Assembly (NCBI RefSeq): GCF_947179165.1
Contig: NC_077242.1
Span: 22,787,097-22,851,096, forward strand
Length of the DNA stretch: 64,000 nt
Direction: 5' to 3'
DNA from: Solanum dulcamara
Taxonomy: Eukaryota; Streptophyta; Magnoliopsida; Solanales; Solanaceae
Made by a program: the position numbers and the translations under genes. Positions 23,462 to 34,891 of the stretch are shown here, one piece after another. The notes under the pieces are model-generated. The model searched no databases, was not told where the DNA came from, and saw nothing but the letters and a program-made list of their open reading frames with translations. Every line of letters begins with the position of its first letter. Within the stretch, counting starts at the first letter, position 1.

Positions 23462-26400
23462 AATGATATCAGAGCTCTAGGTTCATTGGTCTTACATGTA
23501 CAAGCCAAGTCTAAGTAGAGTCTTGAGGATCGGTACAGAGATGTCTGTACTAATGTTCGAGAGGCTATGAACACCGTTGGGAAATATCTTCAGTTTTTGA
23601 TTATCTATCGTGCTTCCTTAATCCGATCTAACTCCTATCATTTTAATCCATGCTCTCTCTTATAGTGATGACTCATGCTTGGTCTTGTGTATGAGAAATA
23701 TAGATGTCATCACTTGGTGTTAGTGTCTAATATGGCATTAAGGCGGAAGTAATAGAATTATAGTAAGGATGTGTGGTCAGACTTGGAATGCTCTGCGACA
23801 CAAAAGGGATGAGTAAGGTTGTGGTTCAATGATATATTTTGAGGTTATGGCATTGAAAGATGAACAATGTTTAAGAAACTTCATGAACATTTCATCCTGT
23901 CTAGTTAGTTATTCAGCAACAAAAAATAGCATTGGTGTGGCTTATTCGACATCTGAAGTGGTTTGACAGTAAAGGATAGTATAATTAGAATGATGAGTAT
24001 GTGGTGAGAACTATGACTTCAAGGATTACAGACTATAAAACTTGTCATATAAGGATAGGTTACATGGTGTATGATGATGATGACGTTACATCAATCGAAA
24101 TAAGAATTTCTATGACAATTTTATAGAGTTGGTGTAGATCAGAAAGGGTTATGAATCATCAACTTCCGTGGTGCCTATATTTACCTGGGTGAGGTTATCG
24201 ACTGTGTTGCTTTCGGCCAGAGACTGAAATGCTTTGGTAATATTTTATCGCTATATAATGAGTATAAATGTGCGTACTATTGGAGTACGACCTTCTTAAT
24301 AGATATGATGTGATATAGAGGTTGATCTAGCAGATATTCGCGGCATAGAACTAGTAATTCATGGAAACCAAGACATCTATGTTGTTATCAGTTGTTTCAC
24401 CTATTCAGGTAACAAGGTTTTGATATTGCATTCTCAGTTGAGAAATCAAGCAGTTGTTACTATGAATGCTTGGATTAAGCATTATTTATAAGGAAAGCTA
24501 TAGTGGTGGATTGAGTGAATTAATCATATTCCATCTCTTCTGCAAGGTGCGACATTTGAGTTGACATTGTTAAATTAGGGATTGGTAACTTCATGATAAA
24601 CCAAAAGGAGTAGACTGATATTGAAGCGATAAGTTTATGGGTAAGAAAAGTTCTAATGAGTATACCTGTGTGAAGCAAAGTAGGTATTCCAAGGAGAAAG
24701 TACGTATGAGAAATGGTTAATTCATGGGATTCAACTGTACTACGAGATTGAGATATCACGTAGACAATAGTATTAACTTATGATGATGGAAAGGGCTATT
24801 AAACATGGTAATAGAGTTCGAGATGGACTATGATTAGGGTGCAACTATGTGGTAATGGCTTTTAGTTAATGGGGTCTAGTATGATAATAATAACTTGCGA
24901 GTATCTAATCTTACAGCTACCACTATTCGTTGAGTAGCGTAGTTATATTGAAAGGTGGTATGATGCGTTGGAAATCACTCAAGTAGAATTAAGAAGAGTT
25001 TCAACTTATAATAGGAGAATCAGTGGTATGTAGTTTGGCCTTCGGAATGATGCGAGGACAAGAATACTTAATATGATCGCAAAGTTCAAGGATTTAAATT
25101 TAGGGATGTTGGAGATTTGGATTTGAAAAACACGTGACTTCATCTGTATTCCTTTGGTCATGGTAATAGTACCTAAAGTTCATCAATCGAGTTGAGAATA
25201 CTTCGAGGGTGGAGTCCACGGACACATAACTCTAGTGTTGTGGTAAGTTCTATAGTGATTTTGAGTTGATGACTAGAAAAGTTTGGGTTCCTAATGAGGG
25301 ACATGGTAAGAATAATGTATAAGTGTTCGATGATAAGCTAAGGTATGTGGGAGCACAATATATTTAAGGTATGGGCTAATGTTAAATGATAAGGGGATTG
25401 ATTTACCCAATTTGAATTGAAATTCAGGTTTTCGTATCGTTAGTCTAAATTCATAGTGGTTAGTTTTTACAAGGTATGAATTGGCAAGGGAATTAAGGAT
25501 TGACTGTGTTGATTGTTGAGCAGTTGGAAAAACTTATGCATAATTTGAGTTATGGAGTTTATTACTCTCGGTGCTAATAGAGTTCGATGAATTCTTCATT
25601 TATGAAGTTTGATTTAAGGTAAGAGGTAATACTATATGGATGTTTTTCCAAAAAATAATGATAATAAATGAGTTAAGGAAAGAAACACGAGTCTATTGCA
25701 TCAAAGAGTTCAAACATTTTGTATTGGGTCATTAATACGAGTTAAGAGTTTGAATTTTCTAACAGTATTGCACGGTAGGTAAAAGCTAAGAAATGTCAAG
25801 AAATAAGACCTCAGGTGTATATCCTTAGGTTCAAAGTTGAAGGTTTTATGGGTTTTCACCTCTGAGTTTAGATATGACAATGCAAGGTGGGCTAGTTGAG
25901 TATGGATGTATTATGGGTCATCAACAACTTTCTGAAGGTTTGGTTTGGTTATAGATTAGGTGACAGATGGTAAGGTATTGAAGATTTTGTGTTTGATGTG
26001 GGGCTGTATTGCTCAAATTATGGTATACGACTTATGAATGCACTATAGGGCAAGATATAGTTTTGTATGGTTATTAAGGCTCTCGAGTGAGATTAATATC
26101 GCTTTGTTGATGGGATTACATAGAATACTATGGTACATTCCATAGGTCATGTGTTCTTAGTATACAAAATTATCAAGGTGATCAAGGGTTCCTCTAGGTT
26201 TTGGCATCAAGTACATGATGGTTGAATAATAGTTGGATATGGGTAAGTGAAAGATTATGTGAAGTTAATAGTGAGCGTGACTCAATATTGGTATTATCAA
26301 TATTGGGTGGGACTCGTACATGTCATGAGATGCTTATATGGAAGGGGAGAATTCCATGGTTTAAAATTTTTGAGACAACAATGTTTTGCTAATAGGACCT

Positions 26401-27614
26401 GGATACTAGTGACGGTTGGATAAGTAAAGTAACTGACCGGTGTGATCATGATGTTCTGATAGTATTAGGAGTGTTGTCTTAGTGGAGTACTACAAAGGGT
26501 ATGTGAAAGTTGGTAAATCGAGTATGTCTATAATTTTTATGAGACTGGGCTGGGAGATGGTTAAGTCAGATGACTGGGGATACGTGCTATGGACTAATGG
26601 GAATACGTGCTATGGACATTATAGAAGGAATATCTTGCGTTATCTAACTTTGGATCGATACATTCTAATATGAATACCTATTTTACTTCAGACATGATTT
26701 TAGTATGATTCCATGTCCATGCCCATGTATGTTTTCACTTTGGTGGATGGATTCCTAGTGGTGGATCGGATGTACCGATCCATACCCTCTTGGTAGGGTA
26801 AGAGGCTTGCGCAGGTTTGGTCAGTTCATATATGGCGGGTTGGGCGTTCCCTTGAGGAGGCTGAAGATTTTCAGAAATTTCACAAGTATCACATTGCTTT
26901 TGAGGATTTATAAAAGAGTTGCTTTGTATATTTGTAGTGACTGGAAGTCTTATTGTACACCTCATCATCGAGTTTATTTTCTGTCTATGTATAAATTGAA
27001 TCTAAGGGATTGATTACAACCACAACTACTTATTTGGTAGGTTTGATGGTGTTGTTTATGGTTTTGTGTGCTTGGAGGTCTTTCTCCCTAGATGGGTTCT
27101 TAACAATTTCATTCTTTAGGTCAGATGAATCTGATTTCCCCCGTGATGAGTAACCGATGTCTATGAATAGGTTGGTATAACCCAAGTTTGTGGAATGAGT
27201 TATTTGTGAGAATGGAGTTCTGTTAGGATCAGTAACAGTTCATGTGTTGGAGTTGTTTGGTGGCTTATTCAGGCCCACCCCTAATTTTAGCGGGTATTGG
27301 TTCAATAGTTCTCTCGTGGTTAAGTAATGAAGAGTTTATCTTGATGGCTATGTGGTGATTTTGAGAAGTTCGATTCAGATTGTTCCATGAGTTAGTCTAT
27401 AATTTGGAATTACACCTTTCTAGTAAATCAGCCAAAGTTTGATTTGAAAGTTCATTTTGGTAGTGGTTTCTGATGATATGGTCTAAAGATGAGTTCACTT
27501 GGGGGAGGCAAATATCAAACATGGAGTTTATGCCTCAAACTCTCGTTAGCATCGAGTATCCTTCTTTTTTCTACTTTATATTCGAGGACGAACAGGGTTT
27601 TTAGTGGTGGATGA
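23462..27614 (+). mobile_element. Second non-coding internal region of the array
   Basis: Collinear with 14877-19023 and of nearly equal length (4153 bp). The PBS TGATATCAGAGC at 23464-23475 is one base from consensus. The 3' tail at about 27580-27614 (TTCGAGGACGAACAGGG, then TTTTTAGTGGTGGATGA) is the same tail that precedes the 3' LTR of the chromovirus at 62821-62855. No coding domain is recognisable, and stops are frequent in all frames. Differences from the first internal region are mostly scattered substitutions, so the duplication is old. Confidence 0.8.
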
Positions 27615-28675
27615 TGTAATAACCCTGAAAGTCATTTTTGATATTTTCAACAAAATTATCATCTTACCCCTCCCGTCAGTTGTCTCAAATCATTTCAGAT
27701 TAGGTTTGAAAATTGATTTTCAAAAATCTTATAAAAAGTTCAGGTTTTCCTAGAGAAATGAGTTTTAAAGGCTTAAGTTGTCAAAATTTGAGTTTTGGAG
27801 TTATTTAGAGTTTCGAGTCTCGAAATGGAATTTTCTCGATTCCTTCAGTTCCAAAATGTGAAAATTGGTCTAGGAGAGTAATCGGAATCAGAGTTGGAGT
27901 TGCAACATGGATTTTAGGTCCCACATTAGAAATTGAATTAAAATTTGATCCAAGTTTGACTTTGGTCAATATTTGGGGTTACGGTGCTCGAATTTGATTT
28001 CTAATGGTTTCGTTTGTTCTAAGAGGTGATTTTAACATTGGAATGACCTGTGTCATAATTTTTGGAGGTCCCAAGATCATTTTGGTATTTTGAAGGCATA
28101 AGTAAATTTAGTTGCGACTTATCGAGTTACGGGTTAAGAAGACCTCAAATTCGAATTTTGATTATTCCATTGAGTCTTTAACATCGAATTTAGTAAGGTG
28201 ACATATAAAGTTTGTGTACTCAGAATTTCAAATAAATCCCGAGGGTTCAATCCAAGAATTTGCTAAGTGTGTAATTGTTGATATCCGTTGCTGGTGCCAC
28301 CTTCTTTGCGTTCGTGGTACTCCGTCCATGTCTATAGAGAGTTGTTCTGTTGACTTCTACATTCGCGAAGAAGGGGTCACATTCGTGAAGGGTTTTTCTG
28401 AGGAAACTCTACATTCGCGGGTGGTTGGTCACATTCGCGGAGGGTTGGGAGAATTCTCGCCGCGCTCGTATGTTATTTAGGCCTCTTTCGCAAAGGCCAA
28501 AAATGGCCTGAACAGTGTTTTAACCCTATTTCGAGAGTTAGACCCCTTTTCACCATTGTTGGACTTTGGGGAGCTCGGGAGGGACGATTATTTAGGGAAA
28601 TCATCGAGGTAAGTTCTTTTATCATGATTTCGTTATTTCCTATTGATAATTTCTGATTTTAACTTGAATTTGGGC

Positions 28676-28709
<34 letters not shown>

Positions 28710-31700
28710 CGGGAACAGACCCTACACGAGGCTCCCACCTCTCGTGCACAGTCAGGGGTTAAGCAGCACCCCCAAGCCTTAACATAAATAATCAAAATAA
28801 AAAATACAAGGAGGGGGACATAAACCTTACCTCCGATCCTATGGTGGTTCATAAGTCGGCTAACCAATTAAGGTCGGCTAACTCATCCCCGATACAAAAA
28901 GAGACTAACTATAACTAGAAAGCAGTAAACCTGTGAGAGGACTCCTCCCGGTACAATTCAACTATGAAAGCATAAATGAGGGAGACTCTCCCCTTCCATG
29001 AGAAAAAAGAAAAGTAACCTACACTAGTCCTATTCCAACTATGCTACGTACCAGACATAGCTACATTGAAGAAGAACAAGTATACGAAACTTCTATCTCG
29101 CATGGGATGGGAAATTCTTTTCATCTTTGCTCTTTTTAGTCTTGTCGTACCAAGTAAATCCCGGTGAAATATGCCTTTGTATCAGTATCATGATTACCAG
29201 CTATGGGGGGCTGAAAGGATAGGAAGTATATGGAGTTATAGTAGCCAACAGCCTTTGATTTGTTGTGGAGGAAAGTGTAACTGCATTCGAACACCTGCAT
29301 GGTGGTCCAAATGTATGGTTGCTGCAGATCTACACCTGCACAGATAGACCAAACCAGAAACATACACAAGCAACCAAGTCTGGAGGTTGCTGTACATGGG
29401 TGTGTTGGTTTTGGCATCTGTTGTTGATGCTGCTGTTGAACTTCATCTTTCAATTCTGCACTTTCAGCTTCAGATGTTGATGGAATGCATCTGGTATGCA
29501 TGGGGAATTCTGAGGATTTGCACCTGCACAGACAAACAAAAACAAAAACAACAAACCCAAGGCTGCTAATCTGCAGGTTCTGATTGCTGCAGTCTGCTTG
29601 TTGGTCTTTGTTTTGAGGTGGTTGGTTTTCTTGGAGTACCTGCACAGAAAACCAAAGCAAACAAACTTGTATATGTATCTTGTCTGCTGCAGGTGGATGG
29701 AGTTGTTGCTGGGGTGTGTTGATAATGGAGAATGTGGTTGGCAAGCTGATTGTGTTGCTTCATGGCAGCCCCAGGTTACTGCAGCCTTTTTTCCAAAGGG
29801 GGACTGCCAGTTACAATGATGTAGCTGAGGATGATTGGGGCTCAATACAGATCCAAGGAGGGAGCTGCATCTGGGGTACCTGCATAGACAAACACAACCA
29901 ACAAACCTCCCAAGCAAAGAGAGCTGCAGGCTTCTGCATCCATGTTCCTTGTGTGTTGCAAGTTGGTGTAGTTGTTGCTGTGGAGTGTTGATAGAGGATG
30001 TGGATGGAAAGCTGCTCCATAGGAGCCCCAAGACTTTGCAGCCCTCATAGCAGTTCCAAAGAGGGCCTGCATAAGTGGACAAAGGCCATGTCCAATAAGA
30101 TGGAGGAGAACAAGGCCAAAAGCTGGATTGAATGTTATGGGATTGTGTCTGTGAAGTCCTGGTGATCAACTCCAATTTCTGATGGAATAGTTCCCCAGTT
30201 ATTGATGTCCCTAAGCAAAAACAATCAGCCAAATGCAAACAACCAAACAAACACAAGAACCAGCTGGAAGTTGCTGTTCTGCATATTCCTTGTGGAGGCC
30301 TAGTGTACATCTTCTTGTTGCTTCCTTTGTGATTATGGTGTTTGTTGGTATCAGTTACACAAGTGTCCTTTGTTGTGATCAGGTTCAATTTCTTGGAGTA
30401 CCTGCACAGACAATCAGAACCAACAAGCCACACAACCAAAGATAAACAAGAACAGTCAACCAAAGACAAGCAACAAAGCAAACAGGTGTTGAACTGCTGC
30501 AGGTGTTGCAGGTGTTGGGCTGCTGCAGGTATTGAGTTGATGCAGGTGTTGTCCTCTATGTATTTGATGTTAAAGCATGTTGGTGTAAACCTCCAACAAC
30601 CTGCAAATACACAGCAAATAACCAAACACAAGCAAAGACCTATAAATTGTGGAATTGAGGGTTTTCAAGAACATAAATTTTTGATAAATTAATGATTGTG
30701 AGCTCGTTTTAAGCTCAACTTCAATTCCATTTTCACCAATAGATTCCAAATTCTTTGAGGTTTGTTTTTATGTGAATGTTTTTTGATTTTTTAATTTATT
30801 TTTGAAATTGGGTATTTCAGGTTTTTGGGGTCAGATTCGGCCTGATTTTTAAATATATTAATTTGGGTATCGTTAGACTCGTCTTGATATTGGAATTGAA
30901 TATTAGAATAGATTATCTTGATTTGGAACGTCGGCATAAGGATAAAGCTCAGATTTTGGAGTAGTTCAGGGTTGAAATCGAGGCAAGTGAATTTCTAAAT
31001 TTATTCTTAAACTTATAGGATCATGTATTCAGAAGTTATGTGTTGATGATATATAGGAAGTGGTTTTAATAAATGTTTGAAATTCAATTGAACTTGATGA
31101 TAAAGAATAAAGTGGTAAACAAAAAATTGAGATGAGTTGACATGTCGTGTTCGATATGATAGAACCTTGGGCGTGTTGTGGATATCTGAATATATTTATA
31201 TGTAGTTGTTATGTTATGAAGTTTGATTGTGGAATTCCTATAAGGGGAATTGTCTAAATGTTATGAATCACTGGATATTGACTAATTGTGTGATCGTGGA
31301 CTATATGGCATTATATGTGAATGTTTATTTTGTACTCATTCATTACTTGTGCATATGATTATCTGTGATGATTGAGGAGATGATATAAGTGAGATGCTGG
31401 ATATGTTGGTGGATGAGGTCTCTACCAATCGTGATTATTCGCCGAGGTCTCTTCCTGCGGTCGAGGTCTTTTTCGACAGATATTATAGTCGAGGTTATTT
31501 TCAGTGGATATTAAGTGGAGGTCTCTTTCGGCAGATACATGGTCCATGTGAGGCCCCCATGGGTTTCGATCTGAGGTGATCAGCGAATGTGTATCATTAG
31601 GAAAAACATGTATCACGATATGTGATATTGCATTGAAATTCATAGCATCATATTTCTTTTTTCATTGTGTGCGGTTTTATATCTGATATTCTCCTGTTTT

Positions 31701-32291
31701 GTTTTATTGATTGTGCTGATTGTCTTGCAAATTGAATTATACTGTTGTTGAGATATATGAATACTGTGCTGTTAATACTGTTAGACTAGGCTGATTTATG
31801 TGTAGGTTATAGTCTGGGGGTTGGATGGTGTGAAAGAAGTACGTGTATTTTACTAGATTGTTTAGTCTTGGTTGTTTACTTGCTGGGTACAGCATTTTTG
31901 GTACTCACTCCTTGCTAACTACACTTGTATAGGTTCTGAGCCCGGATAGTGACCCTGTTATCTTTCGTTCATCTGAGGTATACTAGAGGAGACTTGGGAG
32001 GTAGCTGTTGATGCTTGTGATCTTTCTGGTTCCTTTTTACTTTTATTTTGTTCTACTCGAGAGATAGAGTTTTGAGACTTATAATTATTTCAGTATCTCT
32101 ATATTTAGAGGCTTGTACATTAAAAACCAGTCTGTGGGGAATTTTATAGTTGACTAAGTTTCGGCTTATCTATATTTATCTATATAAAATTGTATTCTGC
32201 TTTTATCTTCCTCATTTATGATTTGGGTATAGGCTGACTTGTCCGGTTGAAAAGGATAAGTGTCATCATGCCTAAATTTTGAGTCGTGACA
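27615..32291 (+). mobile_element. Third LTR (C) of the array, split by a retroposon
   Basis: Starts TGTAATAACCC and ends GAGTCGTGACA at 32291, the only one of the three LTRs with an intact end. ACAAC follows at 32292-32296, matching 12285-12289. The LTR is interrupted at about 28678-30642; without that it is about 2.7 kb. CpG-rich repeats lie at 28310-28490 and CCGAGGTC-type repeats at 31440-31545. Confidence 0.85.
28678..30642 (-). mobile_element. Poly(A)-tailed, repeat-rich retroposon in LTR C
   Basis: LTR C homology stops at GGGCAGTT and resumes at ATAAATTGTGG. Between them lie 32 consecutive T (28678-28709), which on the minus strand is a poly(A) tail following GGGTCTGTTCCCG. This is the signature of target-primed reverse transcription (LINE- or SINE-like). 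The body has no reverse transcriptase. From about 29280 to 30642 it consists of diverged, irregularly spaced repeats around CCTGCACAGA and CTGCAGG. A 393-codon opening (30631-29450, minus) has biased composition (His, Gln, Cys, Ser, Thr) and matches nothing I know; it probably reflects the repeats. I could not identify a clear target duplication or the family. Confidence 0.65.
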
Positions 32292-32296
32292 ACAAC

Positions 32297-32482
32297 GCAT
32301 ATACAATTACATGTATAGAGATTATTTATAACTACTACATTGATATAGCCTAGTCCTAATCTGACTCTAACAGAGTCCGACTCTAACTCTTTAACAGCCT
32401 TTGACTGTCTTCAGTACTCCTAATAGTTGGACCATGTTTCTCAACCCGATCCTTAACTTTATCTTGATCCTTATCTTTAACA
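32297..32482 (-). mobile_element. Copia 5' LTR, outer part
   Basis: Outer portion of the copia LTR split by the 20-kb array. On the minus strand it begins TGTTAAAGATAAGG at 32482. Further in it carries an AGAGTC/GACTC-rich stretch (32345-32400) of the kind found in copia LTRs. The limit at 32482 is inferred from the TG start and the total length. The other LTR of this copia is not in the window, so no target duplication can be tested. Confidence 0.6.
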
Positions 32483-32720
32483 TATTTTTGTTTCTGATTG
32501 TTGGTAGATCAAATGTGATTTTTGATTTTGGATGTAATATAATTTTATATGTTCTTAAATATTTCTATAGGTATTTAGTTGTTTGATAGTGAATTATTAA
32601 TAAAGTCTCATAATTCTTATATTATGTGTAAGTAATTGAATTAGCGATGAGGTTTTTGATACTGGGTTAATAAGTAAAAAAAACTACATAATAAGGCGAA
32701 CATATGCTACATATTTAGTA
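32483..32720. other. AT-rich sequence without recognised features
   Basis: This is probably the original target DNA of the copia element. No ORF, repeat or RNA gene is recognised. Its last nine bases (TATTTAGTA, 32712-32720) resemble the nine after the following MITE. Confidence 0.5.
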
Positions 32721-33641
32721 GTGATAATGCATAACTACCTCTAAACAATGACTAAAATTTCAGCTACATACCTTAACTTAACAAGATCCTTTTATCCCCT
32801 TCCGAATTTTTTTTCCACATTTTCGTACACCAATTATGCTGACATGGCACCTTAACCAAGTATGTTGGTTGTGTTTGTAGACACACCCTACCATGTCAGT
32901 AAATATTTTATTTTTAATTTTTTTAAAGTTTTCTAAGTTTTTAATTATTTTTAAATCTTCTTATTTTCTTTATCTTGTATTTAAAATTAAGTTAATACAC
33001 GTTAAAAAAATTAAAAAATATTTCCTTGTATTTAAACTTTTTTAGTTTTTTTCGCCTTCATTCATTGTCTTTTCTCTTTTATTTTTCTATTGATTTTATT
33101 TACTCTTTTTCTTTTCTTTGTCTTTCCTTTTGATTTAATTTCAAATTTATTTCCAAATGTCTTGTATTTAAAATAAGTTAATTTCGAATGGATATCAAAA
33201 TAAGTGGAAAAAAAATTAAAACGTTAAAATTAAAGGACCCTTTTTAATTATTTTTTAAAAAGTCAACATAATTTTAAAAAAATAATTAAAAGTAAAAAGA
33301 TAAGAAATTAATGAAAGAAAAAAATAAAAAAAATTAAAGAGAGGAAGAAATTAAAATAAATATTACTTAGATAGAAATGAAAATAATTAAATATATAAGT
33401 TTTAATATCAACAATTATGTGTACTAACTAATTATAAAGTTTCCAATTTAAAAAGAACATGTGTTCATTTTTTTCACCATCACTTGTCTTCAAGAGAGTG
33501 TGCACACTCTCTGTGCCATGTCGGTTGTTAGGGTGTAATTATTCCATTTTAAAATAGTTTAGGAGAGTAATAGACCCTATATAAGTTAAGGTGTGTTTCT
33601 GAGATTTTGGTCATAGTTCAGGGGTACTTATGCATTATCCC
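32721..33641. mobile_element. MULE-like MITE with about 60-bp terminal inverted repeats
   Basis: The left end (GTGATAATGCATAACTACC, continuing through CTACATACCTTAACTTA) is the inverted complement, with mismatches, of the right end (TAAGTTAAGGTGTG through GGGGTACTTATGCATTATCC). The interior is AT-rich and non-coding. The flanking nine bases are TATTTAGTA and TAATTATTA (7 of 9 match), which fits the 9-bp duplications of Mutator-like elements. Inside lies a perfect 20-bp palindrome, AGAGAGTGTGCACACTCTCT, at 33493-33512. Confidence 0.7.
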
Positions 33642-33650
33642 TAATTATTA

Positions 33651-34886
33651 TATACAACCATAGTTTAAAATAATTATAATTTGCAGCTATATTATCTATT
33701 TAATAGTTATTTTCCAATTTAAAAGTGTACCTTCCAATTAGCGTATTTCTAAGCTTAGTTATACGCATTGTATATATCAATTATCTGTCTTTGCTCTTGT
33801 TTGCCCTCCAAATTAGTGCATAATTCCAAATTAGCGACATTCTTCCCTCTTTAATTGATGATTTTTTTTTCTTTTTCTTTTCTACCATGGATGACTCTTT
33901 CGAATTCTTTTCAAATCAAACTTACCAGCATTGTACTTCCTCTCCCTTTCTCCAAAAGTGTCATCGTCATTGGCTCGTGAAAATTTACAACACTTCGTTA
34001 CCAACATGAGAGAAATCTTAAGTTCAAATTGGACATTTATGAAACTATTACTAAATTTAATGGGTAAAGTTTTGAAAGATTGGATATATCACGAGGAGTT
34101 TATATCTCGAATTTGATCGATTTTAGTGCAAATTTGAGGCAAATTTGGGGGACTTTTCAACGAATCAAATGCACACGTATATGCATTCTATTCATGTGTC
34201 AATGCACCTATATATGCATAGTATTCATGTATTTAGTGTGTTTGTTCACTGTTATACAATTTTATCAAATTTGTTTGTTTGTATATACTATTGATTACAC
34301 ATTTGTATCAATGTATCAAAGTGTATTTATACCTTGTTATCCATTTTGTATCAATGTATTGTGTATCTTGCAACTTATTATAAATGTGTATCATTGTTCA
34401 AGTGTATTAGTTCTTTGTTATACATTTGTATCATGTACTTGAGTGAATTTTTGTTCACTATTATATATTTGTATCAATGTATTTAAGTATTTTTACAGTA
34501 TATTCATCACCATAAAATATTTATATGAATATCGTACCAATATATTCAAGTGAAAAAAGTCTATAATAATACTAAAAAATATATGTATCAATGGCGTACT
34601 GGTAATAGTCAGTGATACAATAAAATCAATGAAGAAGAAAACATATTGTAGCGCAATTAATGCACTGAATTTAAAGTAACTTTGAATGAAAAATAGCAAA
34701 ATTATAGCGAAGGAGGTCTTATATTAGCTATTTCTGAAAGTTTCTTGTTCTGACTAAATCTGTATATATAGCATTAACCATAAGTTATTCTCAGGAAACA
34801 ACCATCCAGTGTCAAGAAGAAAGATGGGATGGAAATATTGTTTCTTCATATAGAAGAGCTATTTATTTTGTTTAGATGCTTTCAGA
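33651..34886. other. AT-rich non-coding DNA with a TTTGTATCA repeat
   Basis: No gene is recognised. At about 34300-34480 a degenerate repeat of roughly 40 bp is built around TTTGTATCA (near 34302, 34345, 34425, 34469, and once as GTGTATCA near 34387). The 120-codon opening at 34080-34442 overlaps this repeat and has low-complexity, Cys/Ile/Phe-rich content, so I do not call it a gene. Confidence 0.5.
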
Positions 34887-34891
34887 GATGA

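Noticed and set aside
28640..28867. 75-codon minus-strand opening with a Lys run
   Set aside because: The Lys run is the translated poly(A) tail of the retroposon.
29135..30700. Spliced host gene suggested by repeated CAG-G acceptor-like sites
   Set aside because: No donor-acceptor series gives a recognisable protein, and the block is bounded by a poly(A) tail inside an LTR; it is kept as a retroposon with odd motifs.
34080..34442. 120-codon plus-strand opening
   Set aside because: It overlaps a degenerate TTTGTATCA repeat, is Cys/Ile/Phe-rich and low in complexity, and shows no domain or upstream context.
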